Assembly: GCF_000732615.1 (NCBI RefSeq)
Contig: NZ_JPGL01000006.1
Span: forward strand, 124,001-188,000
Reading direction: 5' to 3'
Source of the DNA: Burkholderia paludis
GTDB lineage: Bacteria > Pseudomonadota > Gammaproteobacteria > Burkholderiales > Burkholderiaceae
DNA length: 64,000 nt
The number at the start of each line of letters is the position of its first letter. The first letter of the stretch is position 1. This document shows, one piece after another, positions 1 to 9,461 of this stretch. Below the pieces are notes generated by a model. The model was not told the origin of the DNA. It saw nothing but the letters and a program-made list of their open reading frames with translations, and did not search any database. The translations under genes were made by a program, and so were the position numbers.

Positions 1-77
1 GAGCGGGAGGGCGTGCGGGCGGCGCCGGACGGCGAGGGCGCGATGAACGACGTGCGCAGCGGGCAATGGTGGGGCAT
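1..77 (-). CDS. possible 5' end of a divergent gene, cut by the window edge
   Basis: An open frame runs leftward from an ATG at 77 off the window edge; only about 25 residues are visible (starting MPHHCPLRTSF). A GGAG sits about 8 nt upstream of this ATG, a reasonable ribosome binding site. The stretch 78-269 between it and the AraC-type gene would then be a divergent promoter region. Too little is visible to name a product, and the reading could be a chance open frame in GC-rich DNA. Confidence 0.3.
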   Translation of the reverse strand, partial: MPHHCPLRTSFIAPSPSGAARTPSR

Positions 78-269
78 GACGGGCTCCGTAGGTGTCGGAT
101 GGGGCGATCGTAAGCGGTGCGGCGCCCGTCGGCGCACACGCAAGGATGGTCCCGAGCAGGAACGGATGATCTTTTTCCGCGCGACGCCGGCGCGGCCGCA
201 CCGGCCCGGCACGCCGGCCGGAAACGCGTCACAATGCGCGTTCGAGCCACGAGCGGGTGGAGCCCAGCC

Positions 270-1193
270 ATGAGCGATCCGATTCTCGCCGCGCCGCCGG
301 ACAACGGCGTGCCGGTCATCCTGCGCTCCAGTCGCGGACGCGGCTGGCATGGCTTCGGCGCGGCGCTGCTCGACATCCGCGCCGGCACCTACCGGATTCC
401 GGCCGCCGAACACCACCGCATCGGCGTGCATATCGGCGGCCCCGTCCGGGCGGACTGCGTGTGCGACGGCGAGCGCGTGTCGCGCATCCAGGCGCATGGC
501 GACGTCGACGTGATTCCGGCCGGCCTGCCCGGCCAGTGGACCGACAGCGCCGACTGCCGGATCCTCCACATCATGCTCGGCGACGCATTCGTGCGGCGCA
601 CTGTCGAGCACCTCGAACTGAAGCCGTCGCACGCGCAGATCCGCCGCCGGCTGCAGGTGCGCGACCCGCGCCTGCAGCACATCGCGTGGGCGATGGCCGC
701 CGAACTCGAAGCGGAAGACGCGTCGGACCCGCTCTTTGCGGAAAGCCTGTGCACGGCGCTCGTCGCGCGGCTGGTCGACGGCCAGCCGGCGTTCCGCGAA
801 CGCCGGCGCGCGCTCGCGCCGAAGGCGGCGGCGCGCGTGATCGACTATGTCGAGGCGAATCTCGACCGGCGCATGACGCTCGCCGAACTCGCGGCGCTGG
901 TGTCGATCAGCGTGCCGCATTTCAAGGTGCTGTTCCGCGAAACGCTCGGGATGCCGGTGCACCAGTACGTCGTGCGTCGCCGCGTCGAGCGCGCGAAGGC
1001 GTTGCTGCTCGAAGGCCGGCTGAGCATCAGCCAGGTCGCGCTGGAAGCGGGTTTTGCACACCAGAGCCACATGGCGAGCTGGCTGAACCGCGTGCTCGGC
1101 GTAACGCCCACGGAGATCGCGCGCTCGGGGGGGCGAAGCGGGTTGCGGCTCGCGTACGACGGCGACGACGACGGAAGGCCTGCACGCGGATAG
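270..1193 (+). CDS. AraC family transcriptional regulator
   Basis: A protein of 307 residues with a two-helix-turn-helix AraC DNA-binding domain at the C terminus (about residues 190-290). It begins with the typical RVIDYVEANLDRRMTLAELA segment and contains the second-HTH signature ISQVALEAGFAHQSHMASW. The N-terminal ~170 residues are the sensor part and resemble the cupin-like input domain of this family. The ATG at 270 is chosen because the family-like sequence starts there; an upstream in-frame ATG at 117 would add an Arg-rich stretch of no recognisable character. The NmrA-like gene lies 92 nt downstream on the same strand and is a plausible target or operon partner. The ligand is unknown. 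Confidence 0.85.
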   Translation: MSDPILAAPPDNGVPVILRSSRGRGWHGFGAALLDIRAGTYRIPAAEHHRIGVHIGGPVRADCVCDGERVSRIQAHGDVDVIPAGLPGQWTDSADCRILHIMLGDAFVRRTVEHLELKPSHAQIRRRLQVRDPRLQHIAWAMAAELEAEDASDPLFAESLCTALVARLVDGQPAFRERRRALAPKAAARVIDYVEANLDRRMTLAELAALVSISVPHFKVLFRETLGMPVHQYVVRRRVERAKALLLEGRLSISQVALEAGFAHQSHMASWLNRVLGVTPTEIARSGGRSGLRLAYDGDDDGRPARG

Positions 1194-1285
1194 CGTCCCG
1201 AAGGATGCGCCGGCCCCGCATCCCGTCATCCTTTCCTGCGCGATTCATCCCTTCGTGCGCGCCGCACCGGACGCGCCCCACGACA

Positions 1286-2206
1286 ATGGCCGCACCTTCA
1301 TTCCCCAGGGAGCGGATCGTGTTCGTGATCTTCGGAGCATCAGGCAACGTCGGCCTGTCGACCGTGACGGCCTTGCGCAGCGCAGGCCACCCCGTGCGCG
1401 CGGTATTGCACGACGTACGCCATCGTGAACGCTTCGCGCAGCTCGGCTGCGACGTCGCGATCGCGCCACTGACGGACGCGCATGCGATCGCCGCGGCGCT
1501 CGAGGGCGCGCAGGCCGTGCAGATACTGTGCCCGGTGCCCGCCGCCGATCCCGATCCGGCCGCGACGATGGCGCAAACGATCGACATCGCGACCGCCGCG
1601 CTTGCCGCGAACCCGCCGCCCGTGCTGCTCGCGCTGTCGGACTACGGCGCGGAGCTGGCCGGCAATACGGGCATCACGCGTCTGTTCCATCGCTTCGAGG
1701 AACGACTGAAGACGATCCCGACGCCGCTGACGCTGCTGCGATCGGCCGAGCATCTGCAGAACTGGGCGCGGGTGCTGCCGGTCGCGCTGGCCACCGGCGT
1801 GCTGCCGAGCTTTCACGATCCGGTCGACAAGGCGTTTCCGACGGTCTGGGCGCCCGATGTGGGTGTCGCGGCGGCGCGGTTGCTGCTCGATGCGCCCGAA
1901 CGCGGCAACAGCCCGCGCGTGGTCAGTGTGGAGGGGCCGCGCCGGGTCAGCGTGACGGAGATCGCGGACGCGCTGGGCGCGGCGGCCGGCCGTCCGATCG
2001 TCGCGCGCGCGCTGCCGCGCGACACGTGGGATGCGACGCTGCTGCGCGCCGGCCTCGGCGAACGGCACGCGCGGTTGATCGTCGATCTGTACGACGTCCA
2101 CAACGCCGGGCGGATCGACGTCGAGGCCGGCGTGTCTGAGCGGCTTTACGGCACGACGCCGCCGGCGGATGCGCTCGCGCAACTGGTGCGCCGGCACGCG
2201 CGGTAA
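1286..2206 (+). CDS. NmrA-like NAD(P)-binding oxidoreductase
   Basis: A protein of 306 residues. The N terminus has the Rossmann dinucleotide-binding pattern GASGNVG (GxxGxxG) after a hydrophobic beta strand (VFVIF), as in NmrA/HSCARG-type atypical short-chain dehydrogenases. The rest fits the family in length and in having no clear Tyr-xxx-Lys catalytic pair, so it may sense redox cofactor rather than catalyse. ATG 1286 is preferred; a GTG at 1319 also lies in frame just before the Rossmann strand. It follows the AraC-type gene on the same strand and ends 26 nt before the convergent benE stop. The substrate cannot be told from sequence. Confidence 0.8.
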   Translation: MAAPSFPRERIVFVIFGASGNVGLSTVTALRSAGHPVRAVLHDVRHRERFAQLGCDVAIAPLTDAHAIAAALEGAQAVQILCPVPAADPDPAATMAQTIDIATAALAANPPPVLLALSDYGAELAGNTGITRLFHRFEERLKTIPTPLTLLRSAEHLQNWARVLPVALATGVLPSFHDPVDKAFPTVWAPDVGVAAARLLLDAPERGNSPRVVSVEGPRRVSVTEIADALGAAAGRPIVARALPRDTWDATLLRAGLGERHARLIVDLYDVHNAGRIDVEAGVSERLYGTTPPADALAQLVRRHAR

Positions 2207-2231
2207 TGGCGGCCGCGACGCAGGCGGCGCG

Positions 2232-3434
2232 TTACGCGCGCCGCCGCACCTTGTTCAGTACCGCATACGAAAGCGACCCGATCACGATCCCCCAGAAGGC
2301 GGAGCCGAGCCCGAGCCACGTCATGCCCGATGCGGTCGCGAGGAACGTGATCACCGACGCCTCGCGATGGTTCTCGTCCTCGAAGATCCCGTGCACGTTC
2401 GCGCCGATCGCGCCGATCAGCGCGAGCCCCGCGAGGATCGCGACGAACGCTTTCGGCAACGCGAAGAACACCGTGACGATCGTGCCCGCGAAGAGCCCGC
2501 CGACCAGGTAGATCGCCCCGTTCGCGAGCCCGGCGACGTAGCGCCGCTCCGGATCCTCGTGCGCGTCCTTGCCGGTGCAGAGCGCGGCGGTGATCGCCGC
2601 GACGACGATCGTGATTCCGCCGAAACACGCGACGACGAGCGACATCACGCCGGTCGCCGCGATGATCGGGCGCGCGCTCGTGCGGTAGCCGGACACGCGC
2701 AGGATCGTCATCCCCGGCAGGAACTGGCCGGTGAGGCTGACGACGACGAGCGGCAGCGCGAGGCTGAGCGTCGTGCCGAGCGTCCATTCGGGGGCGATGA
2801 AGATCGGGTGCGCGATGCTCGGCGACACGTTGCCGAGATGGGTCATCCCGAGCAGCGTCGCGAGCGCGGCGCCCGTCAGCAGCACGAGCACGATGCTGTA
2901 GCGCGGCAGCAGGCGCCTGAAGATCACGTAGGCCGCGATCATCCCGAACGCGAGCGCGGGCTGCTCCGACGCCGCCGCGAACGCGTGCGTGCCGAACGGC
3001 AGCAGGATGCCGGCCATCATGCCGCACGCGATGCCGCGCGGAATGTGGTGCACAAGCCGGTCGAAATAGCCGGTCACGCCGATCAGCAGGATGATCAGCG
3101 CGGCCGTGATGTACGCGCCGACGGCCTGGTTGAGCGTCAGGTGCGGAAACAGGCCGACGAGCAGCGCGGTGCCGGGCGCCGACCACGCGGTGACGACCGG
3201 GATCTTCAGCTTCCAGCTCGCGAACAGGCCCGATACGCCTGCGCCGATCGAGATCGCCCACACCCACGACGACACCATCGCGTCGGACACGTGGGCCGCC
3301 TGCGCGGCCTGGAAGAGGATCGCGAGCGGGCCCGCGTAGGAAATCAGGACCGCGAGAAAGCCCGCGGTGATCGCGGAAACAGACCAGTCGTTGCCGATCG
3401 CGCGGGTCGCGCCGGGCGTGGAGTTCGGTTGCAT
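2232..3434 (-). CDS. benE: BenE family benzoate/H+ symporter
   Basis: A 400-residue inner-membrane protein with about 11-12 hydrophobic segments. It matches the BenE family in its opening (DWSVSAITAGFLAVLISYAGP), the WSAPGTALL segment and the FGGITI/AAITAALCTGKDAHEDP motif typical of these aromatic-acid transporters. The ATG at 3434 begins a short polar N terminus before the first membrane segment; an upstream extension would be low-complexity Arg/Pro sequence. No benzoate catabolic genes are adjacent, so the substrate is inferred from family only. The desaturase gene lies 237 nt upstream on the same strand, far enough for separate transcription. Confidence 0.88.
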   Translation of the reverse strand: MQPNSTPGATRAIGNDWSVSAITAGFLAVLISYAGPLAILFQAAQAAHVSDAMVSSWVWAISIGAGVSGLFASWKLKIPVVTAWSAPGTALLVGLFPHLTLNQAVGAYITAALIILLIGVTGYFDRLVHHIPRGIACGMMAGILLPFGTHAFAAASEQPALAFGMIAAYVIFRRLLPRYSIVLVLLTGAALATLLGMTHLGNVSPSIAHPIFIAPEWTLGTTLSLALPLVVVSLTGQFLPGMTILRVSGYRTSARPIIAATGVMSLVVACFGGITIVVAAITAALCTGKDAHEDPERRYVAGLANGAIYLVGGLFAGTIVTVFFALPKAFVAILAGLALIGAIGANVHGIFEDENHREASVITFLATASGMTWLGLGSAFWGIVIGSLSYAVLNKVRRRA

Positions 3435-3671
3435 CGTCGTGGGGGCGTGCGGCGCGCGGCCGGGGGCAGAGCCGGGGCGCATGATCGCTGGCAGCCCCGG
3501 ACGAGCCGCCATTCTGGACATTGCGGGCCCGGTTGGCAATGCGCGGGCGCGTGCGCCTCTGTCGGCATTTCGTAAGGATTGCGACGTAGGAGGTCTATCG
3601 CCGGTCTTGCCGTCTGCCGCGCGTGTCGCCGAATCCGGCGGCTGCACGACGCACCGTGACGCCGTTCGAGG

Positions 3672-4697
3672 TCAGGTGCTGATCTGGAGCACCGTGTCGA
3701 CCACGGCTACCTTCGCGCCGCTGCCCGCCGACAGCGACGCCGTGCCCGCGTCGAACGGATGCACGGGCGTATCGGTCGGCGTCCACGCATGGCGCGCGAG
3801 CAACTCGCGATACCCGCCGCGAATCACGAAGCCGCCGCATTTGCGCCCGTACGCGTCGCGCCGCATCCGGTATGCGCGCGGCAGGTCGTACCACGGCAGC
3901 TTCGGCAGGTCGTGATGGACGAGGTGGTAGTTGTTGTTCAGGTACAGCAGCCGCATCGCGAAGCCGGCTTCGTTGATCGTGATGCGCGCCTTCGGATGGC
4001 GCGCGGCGCGGTGCTCGTACAGCGAGCGGATCATCGCGATCGACAGCGCGGGCCACGTCACGGCCAGCAGGTAGTACCACCACGGCACGCCGATCGCCCG
4101 TTGCAGCCACGTGAGCAGCGCGGCCACGCACGCGACGTGCGCCGCCCACATCGGCAGATAGCGGAAGTCGCCATGCCGGAACGCGGCGAACGCGCCGGCG
4201 ACCGTCGCGGCGACGCTCAGCGGCGGCCCGACGACTATGCGTCCGACGAACGTCTTGCGCGCGAGCGTCAGGGCACGGCGCCAGCGCGGCAGCCTGGCCC
4301 AGCGGTCGCGCGTGACATAGTTCGTTTCGGGGTCGACACCCGGCACGGTCAGGTCCTCGTCGCGGTGATGGTCGAGATGCGTGTCGCGATACAGCGTGTA
4401 CGGATACCAGACCGTCAGCGGCGGATAGCCGAGCAGCTTGTTCACGAACGCGGAGCGCGTCGGATGGCCGTGCAGCAGCTCGTGCTGCAGCGACAGGTGC
4501 CACGCGCCGAGCAGGATCAGCGGCGGCGTCGCGGCGGCGAGCGACAGGCGCCCGTCGCGCACGAGCAGCAGCACGGCGAGCCAGCCGCCGTAGATCGCGG
4601 CGACCAGCAGCCAGGTCGGCCATTCGGTGCGGGCGGTGAAGCGGGCGTCGAGTGCGGCGATCGCACGCGCGTGGTCGACGTCGAAGTATTCGGCCAT
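3672..4697 (-). CDS. membrane fatty acid desaturase
   Basis: A protein of 341 residues carrying the three histidine boxes of the membrane di-iron desaturase/hydroxylase family: HELLHGH (residues 72-78), HLDHH (107-111) and NYHLVHHDLP (about 260). These bind the di-iron centre that introduces double bonds or hydroxyls into acyl chains at the inner membrane. Hydrophobic pairs lie at about residues 27-47 and 52-70 and again around 165-215. The start at 4697 follows directly from the family-like N terminus. It is divergent from the PhnD-like gene, and the intergenic region carries two strong palindromes, so regulation by a DNA-binding protein is likely. Acyl chain length and position specificity cannot be read. 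Confidence 0.85.
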   Translation of the reverse strand: MAEYFDVDHARAIAALDARFTARTEWPTWLLVAAIYGGWLAVLLLVRDGRLSLAAATPPLILLGAWHLSLQHELLHGHPTRSAFVNKLLGYPPLTVWYPYTLYRDTHLDHHRDEDLTVPGVDPETNYVTRDRWARLPRWRRALTLARKTFVGRIVVGPPLSVAATVAGAFAAFRHGDFRYLPMWAAHVACVAALLTWLQRAIGVPWWYYLLAVTWPALSIAMIRSLYEHRAARHPKARITINEAGFAMRLLYLNNNYHLVHHDLPKLPWYDLPRAYRMRRDAYGRKCGGFVIRGGYRELLARHAWTPTDTPVHPFDAGTASLSAGSGAKVAVVDTVLQIST

Positions 4698-4997
4698 GGC
4701 GTTGAGGCAGGATTGAACGGGCAGTGCGGGGAACGGGCGGTTGAACCGTTACGCGCCCCGGGTGCGCAGGTGTCTCGCGGATCACGGTCGGCCTGCCTGG
4801 CGCGACGCACGCCGGCGACGCCCGGGCAGGCATCAGGACGGTACCGGGATCGCGCGGCACGGCCAACCAATCGATTGGCATTTGCTTATCGTCGCGCGGC
4901 CGATAAGCATCGGGCGCGTGGCGCCGCGTTCGCGCCCCCGTTTCGGCGCGATCGAACCGGGTTCCGCCGCGCCGCCGTCGATGCGTAGAATGCCCGC
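4698..4997. promoter_or_regulatory. divergent intergenic region with two palindromes
   Basis: A 300-bp gene-free stretch between the desaturase and PhnD-like starts. It contains a perfect 12-bp palindrome CCAATCGATTGG at 4867-4878. Five bp further on is a 9-bp perfect inverted repeat, TGCTTATCG at 4883-4891 and CGATAAGCA at 4901-4909, with a 9-bp spacer. Both lie about 90-130 bp upstream of the PhnD-like ATG. They look like operators for a dimeric regulator; the regulator is not identified. Confidence 0.55.
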
Positions 4998-5822
4998 ATG
5001 AGCCAATGGATCGCCGCCCTGCCGATGTACAACGTGACGCCGCGCCACGCCGCGCTGTGGCGCGCGCTGCTGCGCGACGCGCTTGCTGCGTTCGGGAAGG
5101 CGGGCGGGCCCGCCGGCGTCGCGCTTCCCGACGAACCGTTCGGCGACCTGCACGCGCTGTGGCGGCGCGGCGACCTGCTGCTGTCGCAGACCTGCGGCTA
5201 CCCGTACCGGATGCTGGGCTTGCGCGATGACGTGCGACTGATCGCGACGCCGTGCTTCGATGCGGACGGTTGTCGCGGTGCGCTATACAGCAGCGTGCTG
5301 GTCGTCTCGGCGCGCGCGCATGCGGGCGGCGCGACGACGCTCGCCGCCTGCCGGGGGCTGCGGGCGGCCTTCAACGGCGACGATTCCCACAGCGGGATGA
5401 ACGCGCTCCGGCATGCGGTCGCGCCGCATGCGCGCGACGGACGATTCTTCGGATCGGTTGCGGCGCTCGGCTCGCACCTGAACGTACTGCGAGCGCTGGC
5501 TTCGGGCGAAGCCGATTGCGCGGCGATCGACTGCGTGACGTTCGCGTACGTGCGTGACGGGCTGCCCGGGTTGTTGCAGGACATCCGGGTCGTCGGTCTG
5601 ACCGCCGCCGCGCCGGGATTGCCGTTCATCGCATCGCGGGCGCTGGACGGCGCGCAGGTCGCCGCGTTGCGGGATGCGCTCGACCGGGCGGTCGCCGCCG
5701 ATGCGGAGCGGGCGCGCGTGCTGCGGCTGAAGGGGTTCGAACGGCTGTCGCCGGCCGACTACGACACGATTGCGCGGTTTGCCCGGGAAGCGGCCGGATA
5801 CGGCTATCCCGAACTGGCCTGA
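4998..5822 (+). CDS. PhnD-like periplasmic-binding-fold protein without signal peptide
   Basis: A protein of 274 residues resembling the PhnD/phosphonate-type substrate-binding fold: an early segment reading SQTCGYPYRM, then STxxL-like strands, SHSGMNALR (ligand-loop-like) and the hinge segment GEADCAAIDCVTFAYV. Such proteins normally bind phosphonates, thiamine precursors or similar anions for ABC uptake. The ATG at 4998 leads directly into the first beta strand (WIAALPMYNVTP) with no signal peptide, and no permease or ATPase gene is adjacent. It may therefore act in the cytoplasm or as a sensor. It is divergent from the desaturase. Confidence 0.75.
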   Translation: MSQWIAALPMYNVTPRHAALWRALLRDALAAFGKAGGPAGVALPDEPFGDLHALWRRGDLLLSQTCGYPYRMLGLRDDVRLIATPCFDADGCRGALYSSVLVVSARAHAGGATTLAACRGLRAAFNGDDSHSGMNALRHAVAPHARDGRFFGSVAALGSHLNVLRALASGEADCAAIDCVTFAYVRDGLPGLLQDIRVVGLTAAAPGLPFIASRALDGAQVAALRDALDRAVAADAERARVLRLKGFERLSPADYDTIARFAREAAGYGYPELA

Positions 5823-5934
5823 GCTCGGCGCCCGCGCCGGACGGCGCAGAAACGGCAGCGCGCCGGACGGCGCGCACCGCGCGACGGCGAGCGCCGTGCG
5901 ATGCGTGACGTCGAGGGCGCGCCGCGCGCGGGCG

Positions 5935-7332
5935 TCACTCCTCGTCCATCAACCGGACCTTGACCCGCTTGCCCTTGATCTTCCCTGCATTGAGCTTGCG
6001 CAGCGCATCGTGCGCGACGCCGCGCTCGATCGCGACATAGGTCGAGAACTCGGTCACGTTGATCTTGCCGATCTGCTTGCCGTCGAACCCGGCGTCGCCG
6101 GTCAAGGCGCCGAGCACGTCGCCCGGGCGGATCTTGTCCTTGCGTCCGCCGAGGATCTGCAGCGTTTCCATCGGCGGCAGCAGCGTGTCGTTGCCCGCCG
6201 GCGTCAGTTCGGCGAGCGGATGCCATTCAACGTCGCGCTTCTGCGCCTGTTCGATCGCGCCGACCCGGCCCATCTCGTCCATGCTCGCGAGGCTCAGCGC
6301 CCAGCCGTCCTGATCCGCGCGGCCCGTGCGGCCGATGCGGTGCACGTGCACTTCGGGGTCGGGCGTCACGTCGACGTTGATCACCGCTTCGAGCTGCGCG
6401 ATGTCGAGCCCGCGCGCGGCGACGTCGGTCGCCACCAGCACCGAGCAGCTGCGGTTCGCGAACTGGATCAGCACCTGGTCGCGCTCGCGCTGGTCGAGCT
6501 CGCCGTGCAGCGCGAGCGCGTGGAAGCCCTGCGCATGCAGCACGTCGAGCAGGTCGCGGCACTGCTGCTTCGTATTGCAGAACGCGATCGTGCTCACCGG
6601 CCGGTAGTGGTTCAGCAACTGGCCGACCGCGTGCAGCCGCTCGTTCTCGGTCACTTCGTAGAAGCGCTGGCGGATCTTGCTGTCGTCGTGACGCTCCTCG
6701 AGCTTCACTTCCTTCGGGTTGCGCAGGAACTGCTGGCTCAGCTTCGCGATGCCGTCCGGATAGGTCGCGGAGAACAGCAGCGTCTGGCGGGTCGTCGGGC
6801 ACATCCGCGCGACTTTCGCGATGTCGTCGAAGAAGCCCATGTCGAGCATCCGGTCGGCTTCGTCGAGCACCAGCGTGTTCAGCGCGTCGAGCTTCAGGTT
6901 GCCGCGATCGAGGTGATCCATGATGCGGCCCGGCGTGCCGACGACGATGTGCGCGCCGTGCTCGAGGCTCTGCGCCTGCGGCCGCATCGGCGTGCCGCCG
7001 CACAGCGTCAGGACCTTCACGTTTTCCTCGGCGCGCGCGAGACGGCGCACTTCCTGCGCGACCTGGTCGGCGAGTTCGCGCGTCGGGCACAGGATCATCG
7101 CCTGCACGTCGAAGCTGCGCGTGTCGAGGCGCGCCAGCAGCGCGAGCGAGAACGCGGCGGTCTTGCCGCTGCCCGTCTTCGCCTGCGCGATCAGGTCCTG
7201 GCCGGCCAGCGCGATCGGCAGGCTCGCGGCCTGGATCGGCGTCATGTCGGCATAGCCGAGCTGCGCGAGGTTGGCGAGCGTGGCGGGTGTCAGCGGCAGT
7301 GCGCTGAAGGGCGTGGGCGTCGGTCGGCTCAT
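5935..7332 (-). CDS. dbpA: ATP-dependent RNA helicase DbpA
   Basis: A DEAD-box helicase of 465 residues. Visible motifs are the Q motif (NLAQLGYADMTPIQAASLP), Walker A (AKTGSGKT), PTRELA, VLDEADRMLD (DEAD), SAT and HRIGRTGRA. The C terminus is the DbpA RNA-binding domain (ILGGRKDKIRPGDVLGALTG onward), which in E. coli directs the enzyme to hairpin 92 of 23S rRNA during 50S assembly. The ATG at 7332 lies 1 nt after the stop of the small zinc-ribbon gene, so the two are probably translationally coupled. It converges on the PhnD-like gene with a 112-bp gap. Confidence 0.93.
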   Translation of the reverse strand: MSRPTPTPFSALPLTPATLANLAQLGYADMTPIQAASLPIALAGQDLIAQAKTGSGKTAAFSLALLARLDTRSFDVQAMILCPTRELADQVAQEVRRLARAEENVKVLTLCGGTPMRPQAQSLEHGAHIVVGTPGRIMDHLDRGNLKLDALNTLVLDEADRMLDMGFFDDIAKVARMCPTTRQTLLFSATYPDGIAKLSQQFLRNPKEVKLEERHDDSKIRQRFYEVTENERLHAVGQLLNHYRPVSTIAFCNTKQQCRDLLDVLHAQGFHALALHGELDQRERDQVLIQFANRSCSVLVATDVAARGLDIAQLEAVINVDVTPDPEVHVHRIGRTGRADQDGWALSLASMDEMGRVGAIEQAQKRDVEWHPLAELTPAGNDTLLPPMETLQILGGRKDKIRPGDVLGALTGDAGFDGKQIGKINVTEFSTYVAIERGVAHDALRKLNAGKIKGKRVKVRLMDEE

Positions 7333-7333
7333 G

Positions 7334-7531
7334 TCAGGACAGGTCTCCGAGGTAGGGGCGGCCTTCCATCTGCTCGTAGAGGACATTGCCTTCCTCGTCC
7401 TCGAAGCGCTCGAGATAGTTGCGCGCGCCGCACAGCGGGCAGCGGAACAGCAGTCCCTGGCCCTCGTCCTTGATGGCGACGTCGGACGTCTCCCACTGCG
7501 TGCCGCAGCTCTGGTTTCGGCAGGTAAACAC
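7334..7531 (-). CDS. small zinc-ribbon protein
   Basis: A protein of 65 residues with two cysteine pairs, C4-x4-C9 and C31-P-L-C34, spaced like a zinc ribbon, followed by an acidic tail (ERFEDEEGNVLYEQMEG). GTG 7531 is chosen as start because GGAG lies 8-11 nt upstream and the conserved-looking sequence begins at VFTCRNQSC; earlier in-frame codons give Arg-rich filler. It ends 1 nt before the dbpA ATG, which suggests one operon and a possible role near RNA or ribosome handling (inference from context only). The region 7532-7742 upstream would hold the operon promoter; I could not pick out clear hexamers. Confidence 0.75.
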   Translation of the reverse strand: MFTCRNQSCGTQWETSDVAIKDEGQGLLFRCPLCGARNYLERFEDEEGNVLYEQMEGRPYLGDLS

Positions 7532-7742
7532 GGTCTTTCTCCAGCTGAATTCGGTTGATGGCGCGCCCGGGCGGGCGCTGCAACGGCGGGCGGCGCCCGC
7601 GCGGCCCGGGCGCGGGCCACACCGGGCGTCGCCCGGGCTTGCGTCGATGCGGATGGCGGATCGGGCGACCACGGGGTCGCGCGTGCCGCAATTCTAGCGG
7701 AAGCGGGCGGCCGGCTGGCGGCCGCCGCCGGCGCGCATCAAG

Positions 7743-7771
7743 AAAAAACGGCCGCCCCGGGGGGCGGCCGT
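7743..7771 (-). terminator. Rho-independent terminator of mqo
   Basis: Read on the minus strand, a nearly perfect GC stem (CGGCCGCC / GGCGGCCG around CCCGGG) is followed by TTTTTT. It lies 47 bp beyond the mqo stop, so it most likely ends the mqo transcript. Confidence 0.85.
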
Positions 7772-7817
7772 ATCGTGCGGCGCGACGGTGTCGCGGTGTC
7801 GCGCGGCGACCGGCGCG

Positions 7818-9461
7818 TTACAGCGCCATGTCGGCCGATGCCTTCGCCGGGCGGGCCGGCGTGTTGCCGGTTGCCTGCGACGGCGCGGTGAGGTCGATCT
7901 TCGGCGGCGGCGAGAGCTGCAGCACGTCGCTCGTGTAGGTCCATTCCTCGACGACCTTCGCCGGGCTGTCGTTCAGCTTCGTGCCGTAGCTCGGCACGAT
8001 CTGGCGAATCTTCTGCTGCCACGCGGGCGTCGCGACCTTGTCCTTGAACACCTTCTTCATCAGGTTCAGCATGATCGGCGCGGCCGTCGACGCGCCCGGC
8101 GATGCGCCGAGCAGGCCCGCGATGCTGCCGTCCTGCGACGCGACGATCTCGGTGCCCAGCTTCAGCACGCCGCCCTTCACCGGGTCGCGCTTGATGATCT
8201 GCACGCGCTGGCCGGCTTGCCACAGGCGCCAGTCTTCCTTCTTCGCGTCCGGGAAGTATTCCTTCAGCGCGTTGAAGCGGTCGTCGTCGGACAGCATCAG
8301 CTGGCCCGCGAGGTACTGGACCAGCGGGAATTCGTCGACGCCCACGCGCATCATCGGCGCGACGTTGTGCAGGTTGGTGCTCTTTGCGAGGTCGAAGTAC
8401 GAGCCGTTCTTCAGGAACTTGGTCGAGAAGGTCGCGAACGGTCCGAACAGGATGATCTTCTTGCCGTCGATGATCCGCGTGTCGAGGTGCGGCACCGACA
8501 TCGGCGGCGAGCCGACCGACGCCTTGCCGTACGCCTTCGCGAGATGCTGCTTCACGACGTCGGGGTTCTCCGTCACGAGGAACGAACCGCCGACCGGGAA
8601 CGCGCCGTAGTCGCGGGCTTCGGGAATGCCCGACGCCTGCAGCAGGTGCAGCGCGCCGCCGCCCGCGCCGATGAACACGAACTTCGCGTCGACCGATTGC
8701 GGCGGCTCGTCCGAGTGCAGCTTGACCCACGTCACGTGCCACGTGCCGTCGGCATTGCGCGTGATTTCGCGCACTTCGCTCGACAGCGACAGCGTGAAGT
8801 TGGGCTGCGTCTTCAGGTAGCCGACGAACTGGCGCGTGATCTCGCCGAAGTTTACGTCGGTGCCGATCGGCGTCCACGTCGCCGCGACCTTCTGGTTGCG
8901 GTCGCGGCCTTCCATCATCAGCGGCACCCACTGCTTGATCTGGTCGTAGTCTTCCGAGTACTGCATCCCGCGGAACAGCGGGCTTGCCTGCAGCGCTTCA
9001 TAGCGCTTCTTCAGGAAGCGGACGTTGTCGTCGCCCCATACGAAGCTCATGTGCGGCGTCGAGTTGATGAACGAGCGCGGGTTCTTCAGCACGCCCTGCC
9101 TGACCTGCCACGCCCAGAACTGGCGCGAGATCTGGAACGACTCGTTGATCTCGATCGCCTTCGAGATGTCGATCTTGCCGTCGGCCTTTTCCGGCGTGTA
9201 GTTCAGTTCGGCGAGCGCCGAGTGGCCGGTGCCGGCGTTGTTCCAGCCGTTCGAGCTTTCCAGTGCGACGCCGTCGAGGCGTTCGACCATCGTCATCGAC
9301 CAGTCAGGCTGAAGCTCGTGCAGCCAGACGCCGAGCGTCGAGCTCATGATGCCGCCGCCCACCAGCAGGACGTCGACCTTCTTCGTATCGTCGGCATGCG
9401 CGGACGACGCGGCGACGCACAGCGCGAGCGCCGACAGTATTACCCGTAACGTTTTGATCAC
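7818..9461 (-). CDS. mqo: malate:quinone oxidoreductase
   Basis: A protein of 547 residues, usual for the FAD-dependent, membrane-associated malate:quinone oxidoreductase that oxidises malate to oxaloacetate and reduces the quinone pool. After a hydrophobic leader ([15 protein letters not shown]..., ending near AHAD) comes the FAD-binding strand [14 protein letters not shown]. Family blocks follow: [34 protein letters not shown] and [22 protein letters not shown] 9461 is chosen because an AAAAAGGGA ribosome binding site precedes it and the leader matches the E. coli-type Mqo N terminus, which also has such a segment. The upstream region holds two tandem palindromes and the gene ends in a strong terminator, so it is probably monocistronic. 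Confidence 0.93.
   Translation of the reverse strand: MIKTLRVILSALALCVAASSAHADDTKKVDVLLVGGGIMSSTLGVWLHELQPDWSMTMVERLDGVALESSNGWNNAGTGHSALAELNYTPEKADGKIDISKAIEINESFQISRQFWAWQVRQGVLKNPRSFINSTPHMSFVWGDDNVRFLKKRYEALQASPLFRGMQYSEDYDQIKQWVPLMMEGRDRNQKVAATWTPIGTDVNFGEITRQFVGYLKTQPNFTLSLSSEVREITRNADGTWHVTWVKLHSDEPPQSVDAKFVFIGAGGGALHLLQASGIPEARDYGAFPVGGSFLVTENPDVVKQHLAKAYGKASVGSPPMSVPHLDTRIIDGKKIILFGPFATFSTKFLKNGSYFDLAKSTNLHNVAPMMRVGVDEFPLVQYLAGQLMLSDDDRFNALKEYFPDAKKEDWRLWQAGQRVQIIKRDPVKGGVLKLGTEIVASQDGSIAGLLGASPGASTAAPIMLNLMKKVFKDKVATPAWQQKIRQIVPSYGTKLNDSPAKVVEEWTYTSDVLQLSPPPKIDLTAPSQATGNTPARPAKASADMAL

Noticed and set aside
5823-5934. Repeated CGCGCCGGACGGCGC-like words between the PhnD-like and dbpA stops
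   Set aside because: Short GC-rich words that recur by composition; no clear hairpin with T-run or operator spacing.
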